The notes under the pieces were generated by a model. It made no database searches and was not told where the DNA came from. It saw only the letters and a list, made by a program, of their open reading frames with translations. Shown piece by piece: positions 51,507 through 60,493 of a stretch of 64,000 nucleotides of DNA. The position numbers were made by a program, and so were the translations under genes. Source of the DNA: Streptomyces sp. Ag109_O5-1 (GTDB taxonomy: Bacteria; Actinomycetota; Actinomycetes; Streptomycetales; Streptomycetaceae); NCBI RefSeq assembly GCF_003814875.1, contig NZ_RKQF01000001.1, positions 1,116,001 through 1,180,000 of the forward strand, given 5' to 3'. Within the stretch, counting starts at the first letter, position 1; every line of letters starts with the position of its first letter.

Positions 51507-53663
51507 TCAGGAAGCGGTGCCGACCCGTTCCGCGATGCCGTTGGGGATGTCCTGCTCCGTCCAGATGCACTTCGCGTCGCGCAGGTAGCGGGCTCCCCAG
51601 CGCCGGGACAGGGCGGCGACCAGCTGGAGGCCGCGGCCGCCCTCGTCGGTGTAGGTGGCGTGGCGGATGCGCGGGGTGCTGAGGCTGCCGTCGTAGACCT
51701 CGCAGGTGAGGATGCGGCTGCGCAGCAGCCGGAGCCGCATGGGGCCCTTGCCGTGCCGGATGACGTTGCCGACCAGCTCGCTCACCAGGAGTTCGGTGGT
51801 CATCGACAGATCGTCCAGGCCCCAGTGGGAGAGCTGGTCGCGGACGATCTCACGGGCCTGGCCCGCGGCCCTCGGGTCGTCCGCCAGGCCGAAGGAGGCG
51901 ACGTCGTCGGCGGGCATGGCCCGGGTGTGGGCGATGAGCAGGGCCGCGTCGTCGGTGGTCTGCCCCCGGTCGGGCAGCAGGGCCGTGACGACCGTGTCGC
52001 ACAGCTCCTCGATGCCCCGGACGTCCTCCTCCTGGTCGGCGCCGGAGAAACGGGCCGGTCCGACGGCGGCCTCGGACAGGACGCGCAGCAACTGGGACAG
52101 TCCCTGCTCGGCGTCCTGGACGGCGGACTCGATGAGCCCGTCGGTGCACAGGACGACCAGACTCCCGTCGGGAACCGGCAGCTCGTGCACGGCGAACGGC
52201 GGGGTGGCGGCGCCGAGCGGCGGATCGGGGCTCAGGACGGGGCTGTGCACGGTGCCGTCGGGGTACACGAACACCGGGGGCGGATGGCCGGCGAGGGAGT
52301 AGCTGCAGGAGCGGCCGACCGGGTCGTAGACGGCGTACAGGCAGGTGGCGTAGAAGTCCTCGCCCAGCTCGCTGACCAGGTCGTTGAGATGGCCGAGCAG
52401 TTCGTCAGGGGCCATGTCGAGGTCGGCGAGGGTGCGTACGGCGGTGCGCAGCCGGCCCATGGTGGCCGCCTCGGCGATCCCGTGGCCCATCACGTCGCCG
52501 ATCACCATGGCGATCCGGTCGGCGGAGAGCGGGATCACGTCGAACCAGTCGCCGCCCACCTGCTCGCCCCGGCCCGCCGGCAGATAGCGTGCGGCCGCGA
52601 CGGCGGCGGGCAGCCGCGGCAGTGTCTGCGGCAGCAGGGCGCTCTGCAGTTCCTGGGCAAGGGCATGCTCCAGGTCGTAGAGGCGGGCCCGCTCCAGCGC
52701 CTGGCCGACCAGGGCGCTGAGTGCGGTCAGGAGGGTGCGGTCCTCCTCGCTGAAGACGCGCGGCTTGTTGTAGGACAGGATCGACACCCCGACGGCCCGC
52801 CCGGAGGCGACCAGCGGCAGGAAGGCCCACGCCATCTTGGGCGAGGTCCCCATCATGATCTTGTCGGTGACGGCGGGATAGCGCTCGTAGATCTGGGCGG
52901 GCGACTCCAGGAACTGCGGCCTGCGGGTCCGCAGCACGTCGGTGACGGGCATACCGGCGATGGCGTTGAGCGAGCCCTCGAACCGCTTCAGGTAGTCCAG
53001 CGGGTAGCCGACCTCGCCGACCCTGGTCAGCCGGCCGTCCTCGTAGATGGAGACGATCAGTCCATCGGCGCCGAAGGGCGACAGGACGTGCTCGGCGACG
53101 GCGCGTACGACGTCCTGGACGGTCACGGCCTCGGCGAGCGCCGCGGTCAGCTCCACGGCGCGGACCGTCCGCTCGTGACCGGGTCCCGGCTCCCGGCGCG
53201 GCGGCCGCCCGGCGGAGCGCTCCAGGCGCTCGGCGGTCCAGGACGCCACCGCGTGCAGAAACGACAGCTGTACGTCGTCGGGACCGCCGGGACCGGCCAG
53301 CAGTACCGAGAGCGCGCCGACCGGTCCTGCGGTACCGACGAGCGGCACCGCCACCGTGCCGGTCGCGCCCGTCCCCAGGCAGTCGCCGTCCACCCGGACG
53401 AGGACACCGCGCCGCAGGGCACGGGCGGGCGGCGCGTCCTGCTCCTCGCGAAGCTCCGCCCAGGCCCGCGCGGCCCCGGCGGCGATGCCGTCCACCGCGT
53501 CCAGGGTCAGCCGGGCCGTGCCGGGGTCCCACAGGTGCACCAGACCACCCAGTCCCCCGGCACTCGCCACCGCCTGCCGAAGGGCGAACGCCAGCGTCGT
53601 CGCCCGCGCCCCCACGGCCGGGGACGACTCGGATTCGGCCCCTTGCAGGCGGTTCGGGCACAT
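51507..53663 (-). CDS. GAF-SpoIIE phosphatase with C-terminal HATPase domain
   Basis: This 718-residue signalling protein combines a possible N-terminal GAF domain (about 20-165), a second GAF domain (about 175-335), a PPM/SpoIIE serine phosphatase (about 345-560, with GGDWFDVIPL, IGDVMGHG and LCTDGLIES metal-binding motifs) and a HATPase_c domain (about 590-705, LLVSELVGNVIRHG). Such proteins are Streptomyces regulators of anti-sigma/anti-anti-sigma switches: the kinase-like end resembles RsbW and the phosphatase RsbU. No partner genes are adjacent. It has no membrane helix, so the input is probably cytoplasmic. Confidence 0.9.
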   Translation of the reverse strand: MCPNRLQGAESESSPAVGARATTLAFALRQAVASAGGLGGLVHLWDPGTARLTLDAVDGIAAGAARAWAELREEQDAPPARALRRGVLVRVDGDCLGTGATGTVAVPLVGTAGPVGALSVLLAGPGGPDDVQLSFLHAVASWTAERLERSAGRPPRREPGPGHERTVRAVELTAALAEAVTVQDVVRAVAEHVLSPFGADGLIVSIYEDGRLTRVGEVGYPLDYLKRFEGSLNAIAGMPVTDVLRTRRPQFLESPAQIYERYPAVTDKIMMGTSPKMAWAFLPLVASGRAVGVSILSYNKPRVFSEEDRTLLTALSALVGQALERARLYDLEHALAQELQSALLPQTLPRLPAAVAAARYLPAGRGEQVGGDWFDVIPLSADRIAMVIGDVMGHGIAEAATMGRLRTAVRTLADLDMAPDELLGHLNDLVSELGEDFYATCLYAVYDPVGRSCSYSLAGHPPPVFVYPDGTVHSPVLSPDPPLGAATPPFAVHELPVPDGSLVVLCTDGLIESAVQDAEQGLSQLLRVLSEAAVGPARFSGADQEEDVRGIEELCDTVVTALLPDRGQTTDDAALLIAHTRAMPADDVASFGLADDPRAAGQAREIVRDQLSHWGLDDLSMTTELLVSELVGNVIRHGKGPMRLRLLRSRILTCEVYDGSLSTPRIRHATYTDEGGRGLQLVAALSRRWGARYLRDAKCIWTEQDIPNGIAERVGTAS

Positions 53664-53702
53664 AACGACAGGTTAACGACAGCGCGCTGGAGGGGCGCGA
53701 GA

Positions 53703-53733
53703 AACTGCGCGACCAGCCACGACGGACCCGCAG
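53703..53733 (-). repeat. Dispersed 3'-region repeat, copy 2
   Basis: AACTGCGCGACCAGCCACGA and following bases match copy 1 (8662-8692) with few differences. It lies downstream of the DapA-family gene and upstream of the phosphatase gene, again in the 3' region of a minus-strand gene. Confidence 0.6.
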
Positions 53734-53779
53734 TCGGCGGACGGACCCCGCAGCCGGCAGCGGCTCTCCACGCGCAGCG

Positions 53780-54799
53780 CTACGCGGGGTTGCGGCCCAC
53801 GAAGAACTCGCGGAACGGGTCCATGCTCGGTTCCAGTCCGGCGTCGACGAGGCCCTTGCGCAGGGCGGTCATCTGGGCGTCGTGGATGCGCTGGGTGGGC
53901 TGGCGCAGCGGGCCGCCGTTGTAGCCCTGGAGCCAGCCCTGGAACTTCCAGGCCTGCCGGTTGATGAACGCACCGCCGTGCAGGGCCGGGGCCAGCCCGG
54001 ACTTGATCTTGCGGGCCGGGTGCAGCTGCCAGTAGAGGTCGGCCGCGTCGTCGTACTTTCCCTCCCGCACCAGCTGGAAGGCGCGCGGGATCATCGGGCC
54101 GTAGTACTCGTGGTCGCTGGTGGCCGAGAACTGGAGCGGCATGATCTGGGAGAGCGGGATCAGCTCGCCCTCGATCGGCATGGAGATGACCACCTCGTCG
54201 CCGAAGTGCCGGTGGCACTCGATGACGCTCTGGATGCTCGGGAAGCCGCCCTCGGCCTTGATCGCGGCGATGTTGGGGCAGTCGTCGATGAGCCGCCGGA
54301 GCAGCCGGAGGGGGATGTCGGAGGGGTGGATGCGGGGGCTGAAGCCCCACAGGTACATGGGGAAGAGCATGACGGCCAGGTCCGTCGCGTCGCAGACGGC
54401 CTTGGTGTAGTCGTAGACGTCCTGCTCGGACTCCGGGTAGAAGTTCGGCGGGTACGACAGCAGCACCAGCTCGGCGCCGGCTTCCTCCGCGCCCTTGACC
54501 GCCTCGATGTTCTGCTCCAGCGTGCCCCAGCCGGCGTGGTGGGTGAGGAGGAAACTCCCACCGGCCTCGTCCTTGATGATGCGGAGGAAGTCCAGGTACT
54601 CGGGGAGCTGGATGGCGACCTCCGAGACACCGAGGGTGCCCATGAAGCCGTGCTCGATCGCGAGCCGGGTGTCGTGCCGGATCGCCTTCTCGTTGATGTG
54701 CCTGAGGTCGCCCGTGAAGGACGGGATGGTGCAGTTGACGACGCCGACGAGGTTCTCACGCGCCCATTCGCGGGCTTCGGCGCGGGTGTAACGGGCCAT
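53780..54799 (-). CDS. DapA-family (class I aldolase/dehydratase) protein
   Basis: The 339-residue protein belongs to the dihydrodipicolinate synthase/N-acetylneuraminate lyase superfamily. The Schiff-base lysine is Lys181 in AAIKAEGG and the helper Tyr is probably in SYPPNFYP or the MLFPMYLWG strand. It is longer than DapA (about 290) and has an N-terminal helical extension, closer to the hydratase-aldolase subgroup. It is last in an operon with an aldehyde dehydrogenase and an ornithine-cyclodeaminase-family protein, so it likely acts in catabolism of an amino acid or keto acid rather than in lysine synthesis. Confidence 0.85.
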   Translation of the reverse strand: MARYTRAEAREWARENLVGVVNCTIPSFTGDLRHINEKAIRHDTRLAIEHGFMGTLGVSEVAIQLPEYLDFLRIIKDEAGGSFLLTHHAGWGTLEQNIEAVKGAEEAGAELVLLSYPPNFYPESEQDVYDYTKAVCDATDLAVMLFPMYLWGFSPRIHPSDIPLRLLRRLIDDCPNIAAIKAEGGFPSIQSVIECHRHFGDEVVISMPIEGELIPLSQIMPLQFSATSDHEYYGPMIPRAFQLVREGKYDDAADLYWQLHPARKIKSGLAPALHGGAFINRQAWKFQGWLQGYNGGPLRQPTQRIHDAQMTALRKGLVDAGLEPSMDPFREFFVGRNPA

Positions 54800-54814
54800 G
54801 TCCGTGCGGTCCTT

Positions 54815-56281
54815 TCAGAGCTTCGGGGTGCCGGCGCCTTCCCAGGCGAGGTACTTGAGTTCCAGGAATTCCTCGATGCCGTAGACCGAGCCCTCGCGGC
54901 CGGTCCCGGACTGCTTGACGCCTCCGAAGGGCGCGATCTCGTTCGAGATGAGTCCGGTGTTGACGCCGACCATGCCCGCCTCCAGGGCGGCGCCGACCCG
55001 CCAGACGCGTTCGGCGTCCCGGGCGAACAGGTAGGCGGCGAGGCCGAATTCGGTGTCGTTGGCGGCGCGGACCGCGTCCTGTTCGCCGGTGAAGCGGATC
55101 AGCGGGGTGACGGGGCCGAAGGTCTCCTCGCGGGTCACGGCCATGGCGGCGGTGACGCCGGTGAGGACGGTCGGTTCGTAGAACAGCCCGCCGCGCGCGT
55201 GCCGCCGCCCGCCCTGCAGCACCTCGGCGCCCTGTCCGACCGCGTCGGCCACATGGGCCTCCACCTTGGCCACGGCGTCCTCGTCGATCAGCGGCCCCTG
55301 CTGCACGCCGTCCTCGAACCCGTCCCCGACGGCGAGCCCGGCGACCTTCTCGGCGAGCTTCGCGGCGAACTCGTCGTACACACCGTCCTGGACGTAGACC
55401 CGGTTGGCGCTGATGCAGGCCTGCCCGGTGTTGCGGTACTTGGCCGCGAGCACGCCGGCCACCGCGAGGTCGAGGTCGGCGTCGTCGAAGACCAGGACGG
55501 GTGCGTTGCCGCCCAGTTCCATGGAGGTCCGCTTCACGGTCGCCGCCGACTGGGCGAGCAGCAGCCGGCCGACCTCGGTGGAGCCGGTGAACGTGATCTT
55601 CCGGACCAGGGGGTTGGCGGTCAGCTCGGGGCCGATCTCGCGGGGGTCGCCGGTGAGCACGTTGAAGACACCGGCGGGAACCCCTGCGCGCTCGGCCAGT
55701 TCGGCGAGGGCGAGGGCGGTCAGCGGGGTCTGCTCGGCGGGCTTGAGGACCATGGTGCAGCCGGCGGCGAGGGCGGGGCCCGCCTTGCGGGTGATCATCG
55801 CGGCTGGGAAGTTCCAGGGCGTGATCGCGGCGCAGACGCCGACCGGCTCCTTGAGGACGACGATCCGCCGCGAGGCCTCGGGCGCCGCCATCACGTCCCC
55901 GCGCACCCGCTTGGCCTCCTCGGCGAACCACTCCAGGAAGGAGGCCGCGTAGGCGACTTCACCGAGCGCCTCCGCGAACGGCTTGCCCTCCTCCAGGACG
56001 ATCAGCCGGGCCAGGTCCTCGGCGTGCGCGGTGACCAGGTCGTACCAGCGGCGCAGGATCCGTGACCGCTCCTTGGCGGACAGGGCCCGCCAGGAGGGCA
56101 GGGCGCGGTGCGCCGCGTCGATGGCGGCCGCGGTCTGCGCGCGGTCCAGGAAAGGAACCCGGGCCAGTACCTCGCCCGTGGCCGGGTCGTGTACGGCGAA
56201 GGTGTCCGGGGCCGTCAGCCACTTGCCGTCGACGTAGGCGGCGTTCTTCAGCAGGGACGGATCGTCGAGTTCGCTGCGCAC
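54815..56281 (-). CDS. NAD(P)-dependent aldehyde dehydrogenase, succinate-semialdehyde type
   Basis: The 488-residue enzyme has the catalytic Cys289 in NTGQACISANR, general-base Glu255 in MELGGNAP and the PWNFPAAMITRK and FTGSTEVG cofactor segments. The overall sequence is nearest succinate-semialdehyde or 2-oxoglutarate-semialdehyde dehydrogenases. The GTG at 56281 is preceded by GAGGACC; a GTG at 56293 overlapping the previous stop is the alternative. It lies between the OCD-family and DapA-family genes in one operon. Confidence 0.9.
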   Translation of the reverse strand: MRSELDDPSLLKNAAYVDGKWLTAPDTFAVHDPATGEVLARVPFLDRAQTAAAIDAAHRALPSWRALSAKERSRILRRWYDLVTAHAEDLARLIVLEEGKPFAEALGEVAYAASFLEWFAEEAKRVRGDVMAAPEASRRIVVLKEPVGVCAAITPWNFPAAMITRKAGPALAAGCTMVLKPAEQTPLTALALAELAERAGVPAGVFNVLTGDPREIGPELTANPLVRKITFTGSTEVGRLLLAQSAATVKRTSMELGGNAPVLVFDDADLDLAVAGVLAAKYRNTGQACISANRVYVQDGVYDEFAAKLAEKVAGLAVGDGFEDGVQQGPLIDEDAVAKVEAHVADAVGQGAEVLQGGRRHARGGLFYEPTVLTGVTAAMAVTREETFGPVTPLIRFTGEQDAVRAANDTEFGLAAYLFARDAERVWRVGAALEAGMVGVNTGLISNEIAPFGGVKQSGTGREGSVYGIEEFLELKYLAWEGAGTPKL

Positions 56282-56289
56282 GGAGGTCC

Positions 56290-57264
56290 TCACTTCGCGA
56301 CCGGGGTGATGGTGACCGGCAGTTCGGTGCCGAGGGAGAGTCCGGCGGCCCGGCGGACGCACATCGCGGCGACCGCGAGGTCCTGGACGGCCGAGCCGAC
56401 GGACTTGTAGACGACGATCGCGTCCGGATCCGAACGCCCTGGCGTCCGCCCGGAGATGACGTCAGCGAGCCCGACCAGCTTCCCCGCGAAGTCGGCACCC
56501 GCCTCCTTCGCGGCGATCAGATCACCGGTCTCGTGGGCCACTTCGTGGACCTGGTCGGCGACGATCAGGGCCGCCCGCGCCATCACCTCCGTGCCCAGCT
56601 CACGCTGCTCGGGCAGCGTGGAGCCGATCGAGACGACGGTGGTGCCCGCCCGCACCTCACGCAGGGTCGGCCGTTCGCCCCGGGAACGGGCCGCGCAGAG
56701 CACCAGACCGGCACCTTCGACAGCGGCCTCGGCGCTGTCCGCCTGGTACAACGGCACGCCCAGGTCGGCGAGCCGCTCCGTGAAGCGGGTGCGGCTGGCC
56801 GGGTTGGGGCTGAACACGGTGACCGAGGAGAGCTCGCGGACCGCGGCGAGCGCACGGACGTGGTGCTGGGCCTCGAAGCCGGAGCCGATCACACCGGCCT
56901 TCAGGGGGCCGGCGGGGGCGAGCGCGTCGGCGGCGAGCGCCGAGGTGGCCGCCGTACGGAAGCCGGTGATCGCGTTGCCGTCGAGGAGCGCGAGCAGTTC
57001 GACCGTCTCCTGGTCGAAGAGGGGGATCAGGTACGAGGCGCGCCGGTTCCGCGGGGAGGCGGCGATCAGCTTGGCGCCCATCGGGGCGCCGTCGCCGGGC
57101 ACCCCGCAGAGCGTGCGCAGCCACAGGCCCTCGCCGCGGGCCATCGTGCGCGGCGGGAAGCGGGCCTCGTCCGGTGGCGCGGAGTAGGCGGCACGCAGGG
57201 CGGCGACGGCCTCGGGCCAGCCGAAGGCCGCTCGGACGTCGGCATCGGTGAGAAAGATCGTCAC
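56290..57264 (-). CDS. Ornithine cyclodeaminase/mu-crystallin family protein
   Basis: This 324-residue NAD-binding protein shows the family's MGAKLIAASPRNR substrate loop, LLDGNAITGFRTAATSALAA and the dinucleotide motif GVIGSGFEAQHHVRAL. Family members are ornithine cyclodeaminase, alanine dehydrogenase or ketimine reductases. The GTG at 57264 has GGAG upstream. It heads the three-gene operon and is divergent from a GntR regulator, with a clear palindrome between them. Confidence 0.9.
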   Translation of the reverse strand: MTIFLTDADVRAAFGWPEAVAALRAAYSAPPDEARFPPRTMARGEGLWLRTLCGVPGDGAPMGAKLIAASPRNRRASYLIPLFDQETVELLALLDGNAITGFRTAATSALAADALAPAGPLKAGVIGSGFEAQHHVRALAAVRELSSVTVFSPNPASRTRFTERLADLGVPLYQADSAEAAVEGAGLVLCAARSRGERPTLREVRAGTTVVSIGSTLPEQRELGTEVMARAALIVADQVHEVAHETGDLIAAKEAGADFAGKLVGLADVISGRTPGRSDPDAIVVYKSVGSAVQDLAVAAMCVRRAAGLSLGTELPVTITPVAK

Positions 57265-57310
57265 GGGTACTCCGTCGGGGGTGTACGGCAGGCATACGAG
57301 ACTGCCGAGC

Positions 57311-57340
57311 ATCCAATGTGCTGGACATTGAACATTGGAT
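57311..57340. promoter_or_regulatory. Operator-like inverted repeat ATCCAATGT-12-ACATTGGAT
   Basis: Perfect 9-bp arms (57311-57319 and 57332-57340) are placed between the divergent OCD-family gene and the GntR/FCD regulator. A further GACATTGA element lies within the spacer, giving ACATTG twice in a row. The location makes it the probable binding site of the adjacent regulator. Confidence 0.65.
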
Positions 57341-57412
57341 ATTCTGTAGGGACAAGGCCGTGACGCTAAGTTGTCCGGAGTCGATGAGGGAAGAACGAAG
57401 GAGCGGGTGGAT

Positions 57413-58189
57413 ATGCCCAGCATCCAGCGGCGCGCCGCTGACCTGGTGTTCGAGCACCTGCAGGAGCGCATCGTGTCCGGCGAACTGGCCCCCGGGGACC
57501 GGCTCGACCCCACGGAGATCGCCGCGAGCCTGGGCCTGAGCCGGACCCCGGTCCGCGAGGCGATCCTCCAGCTGGACAGCGCCGGTCTGGTACGACGGCT
57601 CCCCTACCGGGGTGTGGTGGTGGCCGACGTGGATCTGGGGCTCGCCGAGGAGGTGGCCGCGCTGCGGATCCACCTGGAGACGCTGGCCGCCCGGATCGCC
57701 GTACCGAGGCTGCGGGAGGAGGATCTCGCCGCGATGCGTGACGCGCACGAGCGGCTGGATGCGGCCCTTGCGGGCGCCCATGCGCAGCGGGACTTCAACG
57801 AGCTCAACCGCCGCTTCCACATGGCCCTTTACCAGCGGGCGGGGTCCTCGGTGCTGCTGCGCGAGATCGAGAGCCTCGCCGGCCAGGCCGAGCGCATCCG
57901 GATGCACTTCGATCTGCGGCACAGCCCGGCGGGGCACCACCACGCGGCGATCCTGGAAGCCTGCGAGCGCCGGGATCCGGAGGCCGCGGCGGCCGCCACC
58001 CGCGACCACATCCTCACGGCGCACCGGATGGTGATGGGCGACAACTACCGGATCGAGCCGGGCTCCGCGCTCGCGGCGGTCCTTGCGTCGCCGGGGGGCG
58101 CCTCGCGGGTGACCTCGGGCGTGGCCTCCAATGCGGCTTCGGGAGTGGCCTCCGATGGGGCTTCGGGGGTGGCGGACTCGGTCGGCTGA
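57413..58189 (+). CDS. GntR-family regulator, FCD subfamily
   Basis: The 258-residue regulator has the GntR winged helix (VFEHLQERIVSGELAPGDRL, LGLSRTPVREAILQL) and an FCD ligand domain (90-225) with the usual Asp/His metal sites (FNELNRRFHMALYQ, HHHAAILEAC). ATG 57413 has AAGGAG nine bases upstream. The last 35 residues are a Ser/Ala/Gly/Val repeat (SGVASNAASGVASDGASGVA) that lies antisense to the 3' end of the next gene. It likely controls the divergent catabolic operon. Confidence 0.88.
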   Translation: MPSIQRRAADLVFEHLQERIVSGELAPGDRLDPTEIAASLGLSRTPVREAILQLDSAGLVRRLPYRGVVVADVDLGLAEEVAALRIHLETLAARIAVPRLREEDLAAMRDAHERLDAALAGAHAQRDFNELNRRFHMALYQRAGSSVLLREIESLAGQAERIRMHFDLRHSPAGHHHAAILEACERRDPEAAAAATRDHILTAHRMVMGDNYRIEPGSALAAVLASPGGASRVTSGVASNAASGVASDGASGVADSVG

Positions 58190-59094
58190 TCCTTGGACAG
58201 GGCGGCGCGCAGAGCCTCGTCGATGCCGGGCTGACGGAAGGTGAAGCCCGCCTTCTGCAGGCCGGCGGGGACGGCGCGGCAGCTGCCGGTGATGCCGTCG
58301 GCGAACTCGCCGAGGACGGCCTTCAGCGCGAAGGCGGGGACGGCGGCGAGGGTGGGCCGGTGCAGGATCCGGCCCATCGCGCGGGTGATCTCACGGTTGG
58401 TCAGCGGTTCCGGGGCGGTGAAGTTGAGCGGTCCGGCGATGTCGTCGTGGTCGATCGCATAGCGCAGCGCGGCGATGTGGTCGGGCAGCGAGATGAAGGG
58501 CCAGTACTGGTCGCCGGAGCCGAGCCGGCCGCCGAGGCCGAACCGGAACAGCGGGAACAGCTTGCCCCAGGCGCCGCCGTCGGCGGAGACCACGAGACCG
58601 GTACGCGGATGGACGACCCGGACACCGGCCCGCTCGGCCGGTGCGGCGGCGGACTCCCAGGCGACGCAGACGGAGGCGAGGAAGTCGTCCCCGACCGGGT
58701 CGGACTCCGTGACGACACGCTCGCCGGTGTCGCCGTAGTAGCCGGTGGCGGAGGCGGAGACCAGCACGCGGGGCGGCCGGGCGGCCTCGGCGCACGCCTC
58801 GGCGACGGTCCGCGTCCCCTGGAGCCGGCTGAGCCGGATCTCCTGCTTGTACGTCTCGCTCCAGCGCCGGTCGCCGACCCCGGCGCCGGCGAGGTGGACC
58901 ACGGCGTCGACATCGTCCAGGACGGCGGGGTCCAGCCGGCTGCCGGGCTCCCAGGGCGCGGATTCACTGCCGTCGGCCGGCCGGGACGCGGTCCGGCCGC
59001 GGGTCAGCCGCAGCACCTGGTGGCCGTCGGCGAGGAGGGAGCGGGTGAGGGCGGAACCGATGAGTCCGGTGGATCCGGTGATCGCGACGCGCAT
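58045..59094 (-). CDS. TIGR01777-family NAD-dependent epimerase
   Basis: The 349-residue protein is of the extended-SDR SDR39U1/YfcH group: AITGSTGLIGSALTRSLL at the N-terminus, VHLAGAGVGDRRW, SASATGYYGDTGE and LGGRLGSGDQYWPFISLPD. The family is about 300 residues. Here about 45 extra C-terminal residues form a Glu/Ala/Pro/Thr repeat (ATPEAALEATPEVTREAPP) that overlaps the tail of the convergent GntR gene by 145 bases. The physiological substrate of the family is not established to my knowledge. Confidence 0.9.
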   Translation of the reverse strand: MRVAITGSTGLIGSALTRSLLADGHQVLRLTRGRTASRPADGSESAPWEPGSRLDPAVLDDVDAVVHLAGAGVGDRRWSETYKQEIRLSRLQGTRTVAEACAEAARPPRVLVSASATGYYGDTGERVVTESDPVGDDFLASVCVAWESAAAPAERAGVRVVHPRTGLVVSADGGAWGKLFPLFRFGLGGRLGSGDQYWPFISLPDHIAALRYAIDHDDIAGPLNFTAPEPLTNREITRAMGRILHRPTLAAVPAFALKAVLGEFADGITGSCRAVPAGLQKAGFTFRQPGIDEALRAALSKDQPTESATPEAPSEATPEAALEATPEVTREAPPGDARTAASAEPGSIR

Positions 59095-59118
59095 GACGTT
59101 CTCCGATGAGCGAATGTT

Positions 59119-59136
59119 TGAGAGTTCAAACTCTCA
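59119..59136. promoter_or_regulatory. MarR-like palindrome upstream of the epimerase
   Basis: TGAGAGTT-CA-AACTCTCA is a perfect inverted repeat with 8-bp arms, 24 bases before the start codon at 59094. Its form (AGTTCAAACT core) resembles binding sites of MarR-family regulators. No MarR gene is in the window. Confidence 0.55.
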
Positions 59137-59247
59137 CTCGTCAGAGTACTCCGGCTCGATGTCCGCGGAACATAAGGAACCGGCCGGACGGCTCCCGGCG
59201 GCGTTCCATCGCTCCGCCCACGTCAGGCCTCTTCCGGGAACGCGAAA

Positions 59248-59282
59248 AAGGGCCCCGCGGGCAACCGCCCGCGAAGACCCTT
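59248..59282 (-). terminator. Hairpin beside the degraded tRNA-Pro 3' end
   Basis: AAGGGCCCCGCGGGC pairs with GCCCGCGAAGACCCTT around a short AACC loop, with a small bulge. It lies seven bases from the tRNA-like fragment, mirroring the hairpins beside the other two copies, and is probably a former tRNA terminator. Confidence 0.6.
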
Positions 59283-59288
59283 CGCACC

Positions 59289-59331
59289 GTCGGGACGACC
59301 GGATGTGAACCTGCGACCCCTTGACCCCCAG
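59289..59331 (-). repeat. Third, degraded copy of the tRNA-Pro 3' end
   Basis: These 43 bases match the tRNA-Pro 3' segment with two substitutions (59300 and 59305), both in the T arm, where they spoil pairing and the TTCAAAT loop. The 5' half of a tRNA is absent. It may mark the far end of another integration whose intact tRNA would lie to the right, beyond this window. Confidence 0.7.
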
Positions 59332-60493
59332 TTGGGTGGTCCGTGAGCGGCGTGCGACGGGTCGTTCTTCGAGGTCAGCGTTCAGCGTACTCGGCCGAGT
59401 AAAGGGGCCTGTGCGCTCGGGCCTCCGTCGAGCAGCCTCACCGCCTTGCGCACCGCCTTCCAGTTGTCGAGGGAGCCACTTCCAACTCTGACAGTCAGTG
59501 GAGGGGAACGACCCTTTCGCTCCGAGCCTTCCGTGACCGATCTGCTCCCTCGGGGCCCGGCCTGGCACAGCTCCCCCACACGCCGCCCGCAAGTAACTGA
59601 TGGATTATCAGATATGCGGGTACACCGAAAAAGTTGTCGGTCCGGCTGCCGACGGCATGGTCGGCGGAGTCGTGACAGCCGTGATCGGGCGGCGGCCGGT
59701 TCGCGTCTTCCGAGTCTTCGGCGGCACTTCGCCAAAGCTGTGCGGCGCGAGGGTGACGAGTCCGCCACAGCGAGCCGCAGTGAGCCGCGCGAACGGGGGC
59801 GCAGCCGCCGCCGAGGACTCGCCGGGCATGGTGCCGGGCGAGCCCCTCGTGCCCAGCGGCACCCCGCAGTTGGCCTGCGCACCGTGACGGGCCAGGGCGG
59901 ATGAAGGACGCGGAGCGCTCCAGTGCCGTGAGTCCGCGGGAACGGCACCCGGCTTCCTGAACGGCATACGTTCCAGATCTCACGAAATACCGGAGGAAAT
60001 TGAGCGAACCGGTTCGACGCAAGCGCTTCGACGGGAGGCCACGACCGGCGATGCGTGGGGTCGACGGTGTGCCGCGCGGCGAGTGCGGGGCCGACGTGAC
60101 AGCCGAAGTCCGACCGCTTCGGACGGTGTCCTGCGAACCGGCGCTCGGTGGCCCGTCTGTTGGGCTGTATCCCTGCTCACCGGCATGATGGCGGGTCAGC
60201 CGAGCGATCCGGACTCCGGAGCCGGACACATCCGCGACTGCCTCATCGCCCGAGCGGCAGTCGGCCACACCGTCGTACCGCTGCCGCCACACCGCAACTT
60301 TTCGAGCACGCAGAGAGCTTGCGCACCGCGGGAATCAGCAGTCGAATCGATTCGGCAACAGGGGTTGGCGGCAGAGGGCTTCACACCCGTGACAGCCCCG
60401 CGAGACCGGGAGCACCGTCTCCCCCCGAAACCTCTCCGCAATCCCACTGCACCACAACCCGAGCGGGTTGCGACGGCACGGTAGGGAGTTCAG
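59332..60493. other. Gene-free region upstream of the arabinofuranosidase
   Basis: Nearly 1.2 kb in which no open frame has a recognisable motif or a supported start. Composition and codon pattern are irregular, as in decayed DNA. The only structured spots I see are the palindromes at 60005-60028 and the GGGAG ribosome binding site before 60494. Confidence 0.5.
60005..60028. promoter_or_regulatory. Paired palindromes, candidate LacI-type operator
   Basis: CGAACCGGTTCG (60005-60016) is a perfect 12-bp palindrome. AAGCGCTT (60021-60028) follows and fits the AAnCGnTT core of LacI-family operators. They lie about 470 bases before the GH54 gene, rather far, so any link is tentative. Confidence 0.35.

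Noticed and set aside
59289..59331. Functional tRNA gene at the third repeat
   Set aside because: Only the 3' half is present, the 5' half cannot be found, and two substitutions disrupt the T arm.
59608..59967. Minus-strand open frame of 119 codons in the gap before the GH54 gene
   Set aside because: Low-complexity Pro/Ala/Arg translation without motif or supported start.
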